DNA of 17,640 bases, taken from positions 1-17,640 of the forward strand of contig JBJEQK010000034.1 of NCBI GenBank assembly GCA_051881715.1. The letters are read 5' to 3'. Of this stretch, positions 8,454-15,476 are shown one piece after another. The DNA comes from UBA1425 sp051881715. Its GTDB lineage: Bacteria > Bacillota > Clostridia > Oscillospirales > Acutalibacteraceae. The first letter of the stretch is position 1, and the number at the start of each line of letters is the position of its first letter. The position numbers were made by a program, and so were the translations under genes. The notes beneath the pieces were generated by a model. The model was given only the letters and a program-made list of their open reading frames with translations. It had not been told where the DNA came from and did no database searches.

Positions 8454-8480
8454 ATGCCGCACAATCGGGGTGTGCGGTAT
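8454..8480. repeat. Hairpin repeat, copy 1 (downstream of ATPase gene)
   Basis: A 10-bp stem (8454-8463 with 8471-8480, one G-T pair) has the loop ATCGGGG. The same sequence, with one difference in the shared core, recurs at 9931-9958 in the same orientation. It lies four bases after the ATPase stop codon (minus strand). It may act as a weak 3' hairpin, but there is no T run on the minus strand. Confidence 0.8.
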
Positions 8481-8484
8481 GGTC

Positions 8485-9699
8485 TTAATTCCACGTCTCC
8501 ATCAGAAGAAAATCCCGAATGTTTCGGTGCTTGATTCCGTTTTGGCTCATGTCCAACTCATCCAGTGACACAACATACTTCGGAAAATTGTCGCGGATAT
8601 TGTCATATACGCCGAACTCGCGGGCAATGGTTTCTTCCGAAGCAAGCAGATAGGCAACCTGCACATACAGCTTTTCTCCGCGCCTGTCGCACACAAAGTC
8701 TATCTCCTTGTCCGCGATTCTGCCGACAGTAACACGATAGTCTCTGCGAAGCAGTTCCAAATAAACGATATTTTCTAAAACAAGCTGAATGTCTCTGCCA
8801 TTACCGCCCAAGACCGCCTCACGGATGCCGTGGTCGGCAATGTAGTACTTCTCATTGGATGAAAGAATTTGTTTGCCTTGCAAATCCTCTCGCTTCACCG
8901 GATAAAACAGATATGCGTCGCAGCAGTATTTGATATAGTTCAAAATCGTCTCCGGCGCTACGGTTCGCTGCTCGTTCTTAAGGAATTTTGCAAGCGATGT
9001 CGCAGAGAAAGTATTGCCCACGTTTGCCATGACATAGCAGAGGATGCGCTCCAACAAGTCCACGTCCCGGATCTTGTTGCGCTGGACAATATCCTTGAGC
9101 TGTACGGAATTGAAAAGATCATGCAGATATTGCCTTGACGGCTCCTGTGCATACCCGAGGTTGGAAAGATAGGGCATCCCCCCCGCCAGAAGGTATTTCT
9201 GAAAACACATTTGAATCGACTCGTTCGGCGCACGTAGACGGTACAGCTGCAAAAATTCGGCAAAGGAGAACGGATAGATCACAAACTCCACATAGCGTCC
9301 GCCAAGACACGTCGCCAATTCTCCGGACAGCAGTTTGGCGTTTGAGCCGGTGATATAGATGTCGCAGTCCAGACAGACGCGCAAAGAGTTGATGCATTTC
9401 TCCCAATCCTTCACTTCCTGAATCTCATCGAAGAACAGATACACCTTGCCGTCGATGGCCGCTGCTTTGCTGACAATCTCCTCGTGCAAAGCCTCTGCCG
9501 TTTGCAGGTGAGAAAAACGCATATCCTCAAAATTGATAGAGATAAACTGAGACGCATCAACGCCGGACTCTGTGAGTTCCTGCTTGATCAGCTCCAGCAT
9601 AACGGACTTTCCGCAGCGTCGAATACCGCTCATCACCTTGATCAGCTCTGACCCGATGAACGGACGGATGCGGCGCATATACCTTTCGCGTTTAATCAT
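8485..9699 (-). CDS. AAA+ ATPase with DUF4143 domain
   Basis: This 404-residue protein is of the common but poorly understood AAA_14/DUF4143 type. The N-terminal ATPase has Walker A GIRRCGKS (residues 25-32), Walker B YLFFDE (87-92) and the sensor YITGSN (115-120). A winged-helix-like middle (about 190-300) follows, then a C-terminal DUF4143 region with a PD-(D/E)XK-like core, EID (332-334) and YVQV (345-348). The usual lysine after the second strand is not present (QVA), so nuclease activity is doubtful. The frame is open to 9762, but that start is a TTG inside the promoter. The ATG codons at 9708 and 9699 are the realistic choices. An AAGGGGG run lies only about two bases before the first and eleven before the second, so I prefer 9699. 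The gene stands alone, with hairpin copies on both sides. Function is unknown; such ATPases are often spread by transfer. Confidence 0.85.
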   Translation of the reverse strand: MIKRERYMRRIRPFIGSELIKVMSGIRRCGKSVMLELIKQELTESGVDASQFISINFEDMRFSHLQTAEALHEEIVSKAAAIDGKVYLFFDEIQEVKDWEKCINSLRVCLDCDIYITGSNAKLLSGELATCLGGRYVEFVIYPFSFAEFLQLYRLRAPNESIQMCFQKYLLAGGMPYLSNLGYAQEPSRQYLHDLFNSVQLKDIVQRNKIRDVDLLERILCYVMANVGNTFSATSLAKFLKNEQRTVAPETILNYIKYCCDAYLFYPVKREDLQGKQILSSNEKYYIADHGIREAVLGGNGRDIQLVLENIVYLELLRRDYRVTVGRIADKEIDFVCDRRGEKLYVQVAYLLASEETIAREFGVYDNIRDNFPKYVVSLDELDMSQNGIKHRNIRDFLLMETWN

Positions 9700-9733
9700 G
9701 AATTGCATAGCCCCCTTTTTTGCAGCTAACCAT

Positions 9734-9762
9734 AGTATAACACATTTACATCTGAAAAACAA
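9734..9762 (-). promoter_or_regulatory. Sigma-A promoter of the ATPase gene
   Basis: On the minus strand, TTGTTT (9757-9762), a 17-base spacer and TATACT (9734-9739). It lies about 26 bases before the preferred ATG and overlaps the upstream TTG, which therefore cannot be the start. Confidence 0.7.
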
Positions 9763-9775
9763 CTTCTTTTTTATT

Positions 9776-9801
9776 ATTTTATCAGTTATAACTGATAAAA
9801 T
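9776..9801. promoter_or_regulatory. Perfect 26-base palindrome, likely operator
   Basis: The sequence reads ATTTTATCAGTTA and then its exact reverse complement. It lies 13 bases upstream of the -35 box of the ATPase promoter, a place suited to an activator or autoregulator. Its core AGTTATAACT recurs at 9824-9833. Confidence 0.65.
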
Positions 9802-9823
9802 TTAAAATTTTTAGATTTTTAAC

Positions 9824-9833
9824 AGTTATAACT
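9824..9833. repeat. Second copy of AGTTATAACT palindrome
   Basis: This exact copy of the ten-base core has its centre 40 bases from the centre of the first copy, close to four helical turns. The flanks are less symmetrical (CAG... and ...CTTT). Confidence 0.6.
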
Positions 9834-9923
9834 TTCAGTATTTGTTTCGGACACACCAATGCAGGTACATCGGATGCCTGTTCTGCCGAAGAAACGACTT
9901 TGGGAAAACTTGCAGAATTTTGC

Positions 9924-9966
9924 TTAAGGCAATGCCGCACAATCGGGGTGTGCGGCATTGCCTTAA
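9924..9966. repeat. Hairpin repeat, copy 2, perfect 18-bp stem
   Basis: TTAAGGCAATGCCGCACA (9924-9941) pairs perfectly with 9949-9966 around the loop ATCGGGG. The inner 25 bases from 9931 are identical to 8453-8477. It abuts the terminator at 9967-9998. Confidence 0.85.
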
Positions 9967-9998
9967 AAAAACTGCCGTCCCGTGGGAAGGCAGTTTTT
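9967..9998 (-). terminator. Terminator of the reductase gene
   Basis: AAAAACTGCC (9967-9976) pairs with GGCAGTTTTT (9989-9998), with an inner TCCC/GGGA. A/T runs on both sides make it potentially bidirectional. On the minus strand it lies 84 bases after the reductase stop and is followed by a T run. Confidence 0.8.
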
Positions 9999-10081
9999 AT
10001 CATTAAACGGATGCCATGGCACACCGTGTCGATGCACCCCGGCTGTTTTGGCGCTGTTTTTCGTAGCAGCGCAGGAACGGT

Positions 10082-11107
10082 TTACGGAATCAGGTCGTTG
10101 AACAGGCGGATGTTGCTCTTTTGCAGCGGCAGTTCCCCGCTCTGTTCTTTTTTGATGACCTCCACAATGCGGTCGTTGACCGGCGTGGGTATGCCGCACT
10201 TTCTGCCCCATTCGCAGACGACGCCGTTGATGGCATCGACTTCGCAGGGCTTCCCCTTTTTCAGATCCTGCAGCATGGAGGGTTCGATGTCCCGGTGCTT
10301 CTTCATGGCGATGGGAAGCAGGAACTTGGCAAAGGCAAACTTCAGCCCGTTTTTGTAGTAGAACAGCTTGGTGATGTCCTTGCCCTGCACGGGGGCAAAC
10401 TGCTCGCCGGCGGCATGACCGACGTCAATGCACTCTTTCATACAGCGCAAGGCGACGGGCTGTACGTCCTTGTCCTCGGAAACACTGCCGAAATTGCCGC
10501 CGACCACGGTGCCGAGCCCGGAGAAGGTGGCGTTGATGAGCAGCTTCGACCAGCGAACGCCCAGCAGATTCTCCTCGAGATAGACCGGGCACATCTTTTC
10601 CAGCAGAGATTTCACCCGCATGAGCTGTGCCTCGGTGATGCCCTGCATCCCGCCCATGTGGAAAGACAGACTCTCCTTGGCGCTGGTAAGGATGCATTCC
10701 CCCGGTGCGGACAGGGTCGCTCCCCATTCCACCGCACAGCCGATGGTGTGCGCCTTGCCGACGATCTGCGCAATGCCCGGCTCGGGAATACCGTTTTGCA
10801 GTGTGACGATCACGCCGTCCTCGGTGAGAAACGGCGCAAGATAGGCCACCACCTCGGGGTTGAACAGCTGCTTGGTCATCAGGAAAACAACTTCGTATGT
10901 ACCCTGCATCTCCTCGGGCAGGATCGCCTTAACAGGAACCGTCATTTCCACCGTACCCGTGATGTGCGCACCCTTTTGCTGCAAGGCTTCCACGTGGGCT
11001 TTGTTGCGGTTGATCAGCTCCACATCCACCCCGTTTTGGGTCATGAATGCGCCGAGCACCGTACCGAGAGAACCTGCGCCGTAAATGGCGACTTTTCTTT
11101 CCTGCAT
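10082..11107 (-). CDS. panE: 2-dehydropantoate 2-reductase family protein (ketopantoate reductase)
   Basis: This 341-residue NADPH-dependent reductase of the ApbA/PanE family would convert ketopantoate to pantoate in coenzyme A synthesis. The Rossmann motif is GAGSLG (residues 10-15). K79 (MTKQ), N105 (LQNG), the catalytic lysine K188 (RWSKLLINA) and E289 (CEVDAINGVV) match the family's catalytic and substrate-binding positions. The length is slightly above the usual ~300 residues. Two ATGs lie six bases apart. AAGGAG is only two bases before the first (11113) and eight before the second (11107), so the second is preferred. No panB, panC or panD is nearby, so a related 2-oxo acid could be the real substrate. 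It is a single gene with its own promoter and terminator. Confidence 0.85.
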   Translation of the reverse strand: MQERKVAIYGAGSLGTVLGAFMTQNGVDVELINRNKAHVEALQQKGAHITGTVEMTVPVKAILPEEMQGTYEVVFLMTKQLFNPEVVAYLAPFLTEDGVIVTLQNGIPEPGIAQIVGKAHTIGCAVEWGATLSAPGECILTSAKESLSFHMGGMQGITEAQLMRVKSLLEKMCPVYLEENLLGVRWSKLLINATFSGLGTVVGGNFGSVSEDKDVQPVALRCMKECIDVGHAAGEQFAPVQGKDITKLFYYKNGLKFAFAKFLLPIAMKKHRDIEPSMLQDLKKGKPCEVDAINGVVCEWGRKCGIPTPVNDRIVEVIKKEQSGELPLQKSNIRLFNDLIP

Positions 11108-11140
11108 TGCCATCTCTCCTTATACCTTTTATTTGGCTTC

Positions 11141-11169
11141 AGTGTAGCATACTCCCCCGCAAAAGTCAA
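11141..11169 (-). promoter_or_regulatory. Sigma-A promoter of the reductase gene
   Basis: On the minus strand, TTGACT (11164-11169), a 17-base spacer and TACACT (11141-11146), about 34 bases before the ATG. It is back to back with the PHP gene promoter, with only eight bases between the two -35 boxes. Confidence 0.75.
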
Positions 11170-11177
11170 ACAACAGT

Positions 11178-11206
11178 TTGCAAATTGTCACGGGGTGTGG
11201 TAAGAT
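11178..11206 (+). promoter_or_regulatory. Sigma-A promoter of the PHP gene
   Basis: TTGCAA (11178-11183), a 17-base spacer and TAAGAT (11201-11206). AAAGGATG follows as the likely ribosome binding site, about 12 bases before the ATG, which is rather far. Confidence 0.6.
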
Positions 11207-11232
11207 ACAAACAAAGGATGTGATGTAAGAGA

Positions 11233-11982
11233 ATGTTTAAGCTTGAAAAAACCTACGACATCGACGAGATCGTGCGGAACAATATGCACACGCACACCTT
11301 TTTCTCCCGCTGTGCCAGACCTGAAATGACGCTGCGTGCCATGATCGCCGAGGCGGAAAAAGCGGGACTGCAAACTCTGGCCGTGACCGACCACTCCGAC
11401 CTTGACGACAACATCGACACCTACGCCAACACCGTTATTCTGCGCACACAGCTTTCCGGGATCGACACGCCGGTACGTGTGCTCATCGGCTCGGAGCTGT
11501 CCGCATACGGCGTCGGGAAATACTCCGAGACCGAGGAGATGTGCCGTTCGCTGGACTACCGCAGCTACTCCCACAGCCACTATCATCTGGACTACTGGGA
11601 ACAGCCGGAGGATCGCAGCGCCCGGGGCTATGCGAAGCATATGCTTGCCGTACTGGACGCCCTGCTGGACACCGACCGTGCCGACAGCATTGCGCATCCC
11701 TTTTCCCCCGAAAAAATGGATTTTTTCAACGAAGCGGAGAAAGCCGCCGTGCTTGCCGCCCTCACGGACAATGAGCTGGGCGATATCCTCGCAAAGGGAG
11801 AGCGTGCCGGCTGTGTGTGGGAACTGCACGCGCCCACATTCTTCGGCTTCCCCACATTCTCCAAACGCTTTTTCCATATCGGTAAAGAGGTCGGCGTCCA
11901 TTTCAGCTTCGGCACCGACGCCCACACCTTAGACGGCATCTCCACCGCCGGATATGCCGAGCGCATGAAAAAAATTCTCTGA
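11233..11982 (+). CDS. PHP-domain metal-dependent phosphoesterase
   Basis: This 249-residue protein belongs to the PHP superfamily, which includes histidinol phosphatase (HisK type). It has the full ligand set: MHTHTFFS (H19, H21), VTDHSD (D53, H54), GSELSAYG (E88), SHSHYH (113-118), AHPFSP (H155) and GTDAHTLDG (D229, H231). No signal peptide or membrane segment is visible, so it acts in the cytoplasm. Histidinol-phosphate hydrolysis is possible, but no his genes are nearby, so another small phosphoester is equally likely. The ATG is weakly supported by its ribosome binding site; no better start is visible. It converges on the GH42 gene, with only five bases between the two stop codons and no clear terminator between them. 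Confidence 0.85.
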   Translation: MFKLEKTYDIDEIVRNNMHTHTFFSRCARPEMTLRAMIAEAEKAGLQTLAVTDHSDLDDNIDTYANTVILRTQLSGIDTPVRVLIGSELSAYGVGKYSETEEMCRSLDYRSYSHSHYHLDYWEQPEDRSARGYAKHMLAVLDALLDTDRADSIAHPFSPEKMDFFNEAEKAAVLAALTDNELGDILAKGERAGCVWELHAPTFFGFPTFSKRFFHIGKEVGVHFSFGTDAHTLDGISTAGYAERMKKIL

Positions 11983-11987
11983 TACGA

Positions 11988-13940
11988 TTAAACCTTTTCG
12001 ATGCGGCTTTCATACGGGGCAAGGGCTTTGCCGCCGTACTGTGCCGCACAGCCGTTGTGGTTCATGACCATACGGACAGTGTTTTCCCCGTCGCCCCGAT
12101 AGCAGACCTCCACGCCGCTCTCCGTCTGTTCACCTTGGATGCCGCTGTCGCGGAGAATCGTCTGCATCAGTCCGTCCGCCGTCTTTTCATCGAGACCGCA
12201 GCCGATGTAGTACACCGTGCCGGCTCCCTGTTTTTTGCGGGTCACGGCGGCAAAGGAATCGTAGAATCTGTCGCCGTAGCGATACAGAACTTCTGCATCG
12301 GACACCTCCAGCATATCCCGGAAGATGGTGCCCGTGCCGTCCTTGCCGGCAAAGTCGCCGCTGCCGAGCACGGGAAACGTCTGCCCCTGCTGCAAGCTTT
12401 CGGTCTCCACCACCGTCACCCCCGCAAAGCCGCTGTATACCAGCGGTATTTTTTTGCCGAATTCCAGATTGTTGTCTGCATTTTTCACCGCCGTGCGGTA
12501 GGTCAGCACCGCCGTACCGCCCGTCCGAACGAACGCCTGCAATTTCTGCGAAAATGCCGGCTTATGGATAATCATCTGGGGCGTGATAACGACGCTGTAC
12601 CCGGAGAGATCCGCTTCGGCGGGAATCACATCCACGGGGATATTCCGGCTGTAAAAGGACTTGTAAAACCGCATCATCTCCGTCGGGCAGTCCAGCAGGA
12701 AGCTCTGTCCCTGAATGCGGAATGCGGCAAGGGAATCGTAGTCATAGACGATTGCCACCCGGGCAATGATCGGCGTTTCCAGCGCACGGGCATGGGGTGC
12801 GATCTCCCGGAAACAGCGCTGCACCTCGTAAAACTTGCGGCGCTTGACGTTGTCCGTATCCAAAATGCCGTAGCAGAACTGCTCCGCACCCTTTGCCGCA
12901 CCGCGGTAGCGAAAATACAGCATGGATGTACAGCCGTGGGCAAAGCCCTGAAACGACCACATCTTCGCCTGATCGGGTCTGGGGGAATAACCGGTGATAT
13001 CGTGTCCCTGCGCCCCCATGATCGCCTCGGTGATCCAGAAATTCTGCCGTTTCAGCCCACGCATATAGTCTAAACCAAAGGCGATCTCATGAGGAGCGAT
13101 GGGTTCGCGCTGTCCACCCCAGACGGGATAGTTGTTGTATGCCACCACGTCCAGCCCCTTGGCGACGGCAGAGAAATCCACGTGCTTGGCAAGACCGCCG
13201 CCGGAAAAGTCGTGCATCACCACGGCATTCGGTGCGATCTCCCGAATCAGCTTCGCTTGGAACGCGGCAAAGTCCACGATGCTCTGACTGCGGAAACGCT
13301 CCCAGTCCAGACGCAGCGCCGGGTTGTGGGTGGTGATGGTCGCCATGGGCGTGGGGATCTCGCTGAAGTCATTGTACTCCTGCGACCAGAACGCCGTGCC
13401 GTAGGTTTCGTTGAGCATATCCACGTTTCCGCAGAACTTCTCTTTCAGATAGCTTTGGAACGCTTTTTGGCACTGTGCGCAATAGCACTCGTCACTGCCC
13501 TCATGCCCCAGTTCATTGTCGATCTGCCACGCCACAATGGCTTGCTCGTCCTTATAATGACTGACCAGTGCACGGATGATCTTCTCGCTGTACGCGTACA
13601 AAACCGGCGCATTGAAGCAGTACACATGGCGACCGCCGAAGGTGCGCTTCATCCCGCCCTCGAACTCCGACACGATGGACGGATGCTTTTTGGCAAGCCA
13701 TGCGGGGATGGTCGCCGTGGGCGTGCCTAGGATGACCTTGAGCCCCTTTTCCTTGGCTTTGGCGATCACGCCGTCAAAAAAAGAAAAATCAAATTTTCCC
13801 TCTGTTTTTTCCATCAAGTGCCACGAAAACTCGCCGATGCGGATCACGTTGCACCCCAGCTCCACAATGGTGTCCAAGTCCGCATCCAACAAAGAGATAT
13901 CCCACTGCTCGGGATAGTAGTCCACACCCAGCCACATCAT
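11988..13940 (-). CDS. GH42 beta-galactosidase
   Basis: This 650-residue cytoplasmic glycoside hydrolase of family 42 would cleave beta-galactosides brought in by the neighbouring transporter. The N-terminal barrel starts with GVDYYPEQW. The acid/base glutamate is in WQIDNELG (E143) and the nucleophile in FWITEAIMG (E305). Four cysteines, C108 and the CYCAQC cluster (C152, C154, C157), match the zinc site of many GH42 enzymes. A trimerisation-like domain and a small C-terminal beta domain follow (about 390-650). The length is normal for the family and there is no signal peptide. The start ATG overlaps the stop of the transporter gene (ATGA), which implies translational coupling; a second ATG follows immediately. 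AGGAAG lies six bases upstream. Confidence 0.93.
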   Translation of the reverse strand: MMWLGVDYYPEQWDISLLDADLDTIVELGCNVIRIGEFSWHLMEKTEGKFDFSFFDGVIAKAKEKGLKVILGTPTATIPAWLAKKHPSIVSEFEGGMKRTFGGRHVYCFNAPVLYAYSEKIIRALVSHYKDEQAIVAWQIDNELGHEGSDECYCAQCQKAFQSYLKEKFCGNVDMLNETYGTAFWSQEYNDFSEIPTPMATITTHNPALRLDWERFRSQSIVDFAAFQAKLIREIAPNAVVMHDFSGGGLAKHVDFSAVAKGLDVVAYNNYPVWGGQREPIAPHEIAFGLDYMRGLKRQNFWITEAIMGAQGHDITGYSPRPDQAKMWSFQGFAHGCTSMLYFRYRGAAKGAEQFCYGILDTDNVKRRKFYEVQRCFREIAPHARALETPIIARVAIVYDYDSLAAFRIQGQSFLLDCPTEMMRFYKSFYSRNIPVDVIPAEADLSGYSVVITPQMIIHKPAFSQKLQAFVRTGGTAVLTYRTAVKNADNNLEFGKKIPLVYSGFAGVTVVETESLQQGQTFPVLGSGDFAGKDGTGTIFRDMLEVSDAEVLYRYGDRFYDSFAAVTRKKQGAGTVYYIGCGLDEKTADGLMQTILRDSGIQGEQTESGVEVCYRGDGENTVRMVMNHNGCAAQYGGKALAPYESRIEKV

Positions 13941-15325
13941 TGCTCTTCCTTTCTTGCACGGATGGTTTCCCGGATCTTTTCATAGACGTCGGGGGTGATC
14001 TTGTACCCGGCAGTATAGAACACGAAGCACAGCGCCGACAGAATGGCAGGAATCAGGAACATGATGATGCGCATACCGTTTTCTGCACCGGGCGTCTGCT
14101 GCTGGTTGGCAACGTAGCCAATGGCGGTCAGACCGATGCCGCTGATAAAGCCGCTGAATGCCCCGGCGAACTTGACAACGAAGGTCTGCATGGAAAACAG
14201 AATGCTTTCGTTTCGGGTGCCGAGCTTATACTCCCCGTAGTCCACAACCTCCGCCAAAATCACGGTGATGAGCACGAGCATGAAGCCGATGCCGCAGTTG
14301 ACGATGGCGCTGCACACACCGACCATGACGGCGTTGGTGGGGATAAAATAGCCGCTGACCCAGAGCAGTGCGAAGCCGAGCACCGGCAGGAAGCTGGCAA
14401 GGAACACGGAAACCTTTTTGCCGATTTTCTTCGTGAGCATGGGAAAAAGCGCCATGGAGCCCATCTGTGCAAATCCCGCAACGCCCGCATAAATGGGGTA
14501 CAGAATGCCGTTGCCCGCTTCAGTATAGGTCCTCTCCGCCACGTACTTGAAGTAGTACAGCGCAAAGCTGTTGGACAGCTGGTAGGCAATGTTGAAAAAC
14601 AGAGCGATGCCGAGGATCACCTTGACCTGGTCGTTTTTGAACAGGGCGTGCAGCATCCCCTTGACCGAGGTTTTTTCTTTGGCGGCAGTCACGACCCGCT
14701 CTTTACAGGTCAGACACGTCAGGACGGACGCCAAAATAAAGACGATCGAAATGATGCTCGCCAGCACCGCAAATCCGCGCACATCATCCCCCCGACCGAG
14801 AAAGCCCACCAGCGCAAGACCGAAGGAGTTGATGACGAGCCATGCACAGCTGGCAAAGATACGGGGGATCGCCGAGATCTGGTTTCGTTCGTTGGGGTCG
14901 TCTGTCAGCGCAGGCACCATGGACCAGTAGGGAATGTCCATCACGGTGTAGGTCATGCCCCAAAGAATATAAAACACTGCGCACCAGACGAGGTATCGCC
15001 GACCCTCCAATCCGTTGTTCAAAAACAGCAAAACAAGAACGATCGCGTTCATCACCGTGCCGATGAGGATCCACGGGCGGAATTTGCCCCACTTGGTACG
15101 GGTGTTATCCACGACCATGCCCATAAAAGGATCGTTAAAGGCGTCCCAAATGCGTGCTGCCATAAACAGTGTGCCCACAAAGGCGGGGGCAACGCTTCTG
15201 TAGTCCGTCAGATACATCATCAGGTAGGTGCCGACGATGGCGTATACGGCGTCTTTTCCGAATGCGCCGATACCAAAGCAGAGTTTGGATACAAAGCGCA
15301 TTTTCGGGGTACCGTTTTCTTGCAT
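13937..15325 (-). CDS. GPH-family sugar:cation symporter (MelB-like)
   Basis: This 462-residue membrane transporter belongs to the glycoside-pentoside-hexuronide:cation symporter family. The N-terminal signature is clear: FGIGAFGKDAVYAIVGTYLMM, YLTDY, then RIWDAFNDPFMGMVVDNTRTKWGKFRPW split over helices 1-3. About twelve hydrophobic segments are visible and the tail is short and charged (RETIRARKEEQ). It probably imports a beta-galactoside with sodium or protons for the GH42 enzyme, whose gene overlaps its stop by four bases. The frame is open to 15445, but GGAGGAAT about ten bases before the ATG at 15325 fixes the start there; the extra 40 residues do not look like a transporter N-terminus. 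A weak minus-strand promoter (TTTCCG, 16 bases, TATAAC) may lie in the divergent spacer. I see no clear cre site. Confidence 0.9.
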   Translation of the reverse strand: MQENGTPKMRFVSKLCFGIGAFGKDAVYAIVGTYLMMYLTDYRSVAPAFVGTLFMAARIWDAFNDPFMGMVVDNTRTKWGKFRPWILIGTVMNAIVLVLLFLNNGLEGRRYLVWCAVFYILWGMTYTVMDIPYWSMVPALTDDPNERNQISAIPRIFASCAWLVINSFGLALVGFLGRGDDVRGFAVLASIISIVFILASVLTCLTCKERVVTAAKEKTSVKGMLHALFKNDQVKVILGIALFFNIAYQLSNSFALYYFKYVAERTYTEAGNGILYPIYAGVAGFAQMGSMALFPMLTKKIGKKVSVFLASFLPVLGFALLWVSGYFIPTNAVMVGVCSAIVNCGIGFMLVLITVILAEVVDYGEYKLGTRNESILFSMQTFVVKFAGAFSGFISGIGLTAIGYVANQQQTPGAENGMRIIMFLIPAILSALCFVFYTAGYKITPDVYEKIRETIRARKEEQ

Positions 15326-15412
15326 CTTTTTTATTCCTCCATTCCAATCAATCGTGTGCCTAATCTGCATGGGACATACCCAACGCAAAAGAAGCGCCAC
15401 GTTATAAAGCAT

Positions 15413-15441
15413 TTGCAATATGCGGAAATGTATGCTATAAT
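15413..15441 (+). promoter_or_regulatory. Sigma-A promoter of ktrB-ktrA
   Basis: TTGCAA (15413-15418), a 17-base spacer and TATAAT (15436-15441). The predicted start near 15448 gives a leader of about 30 bases, too short for a c-di-AMP or other riboswitch. Confidence 0.85.
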
Positions 15442-15476
15442 CCACTCACGATTTGTTTATTTTTTTGAGGAGAGCC

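Larger units (their letters stand above)
9709..10081. other. Intergenic region with palindromes and hairpins
   Basis: This stretch between two minus-strand genes contains no supportable gene. From right to left it holds a small stem (GCGCTG/CAGCGC, 10051-10072), the reductase terminator (9967-9998), the long hairpin repeat (9924-9966), a possible nested stem (9845-9890, TTTCGG with CCGAA around CAGG/CCTG), two AGTTATAACT palindromes (9784-9793 and 9824-9833) and the ATPase promoter (9734-9762). Confidence 0.7.

Noticed and set aside
9762..9762. TTG start for the ATPase gene
   Set aside because: It lies inside the -35 box of the best promoter, so it would not be transcribed.
10121..11203. 360-codon plus-strand frame opposite the reductase gene
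   Set aside because: The minus-strand gene has full catalytic motifs, promoter and terminator; the plus frame has none.
15326..15476. c-di-AMP riboswitch upstream of ktrB
   Set aside because: The predicted transcript leader is only about 30 bases, too short for the known ydaO-type fold.
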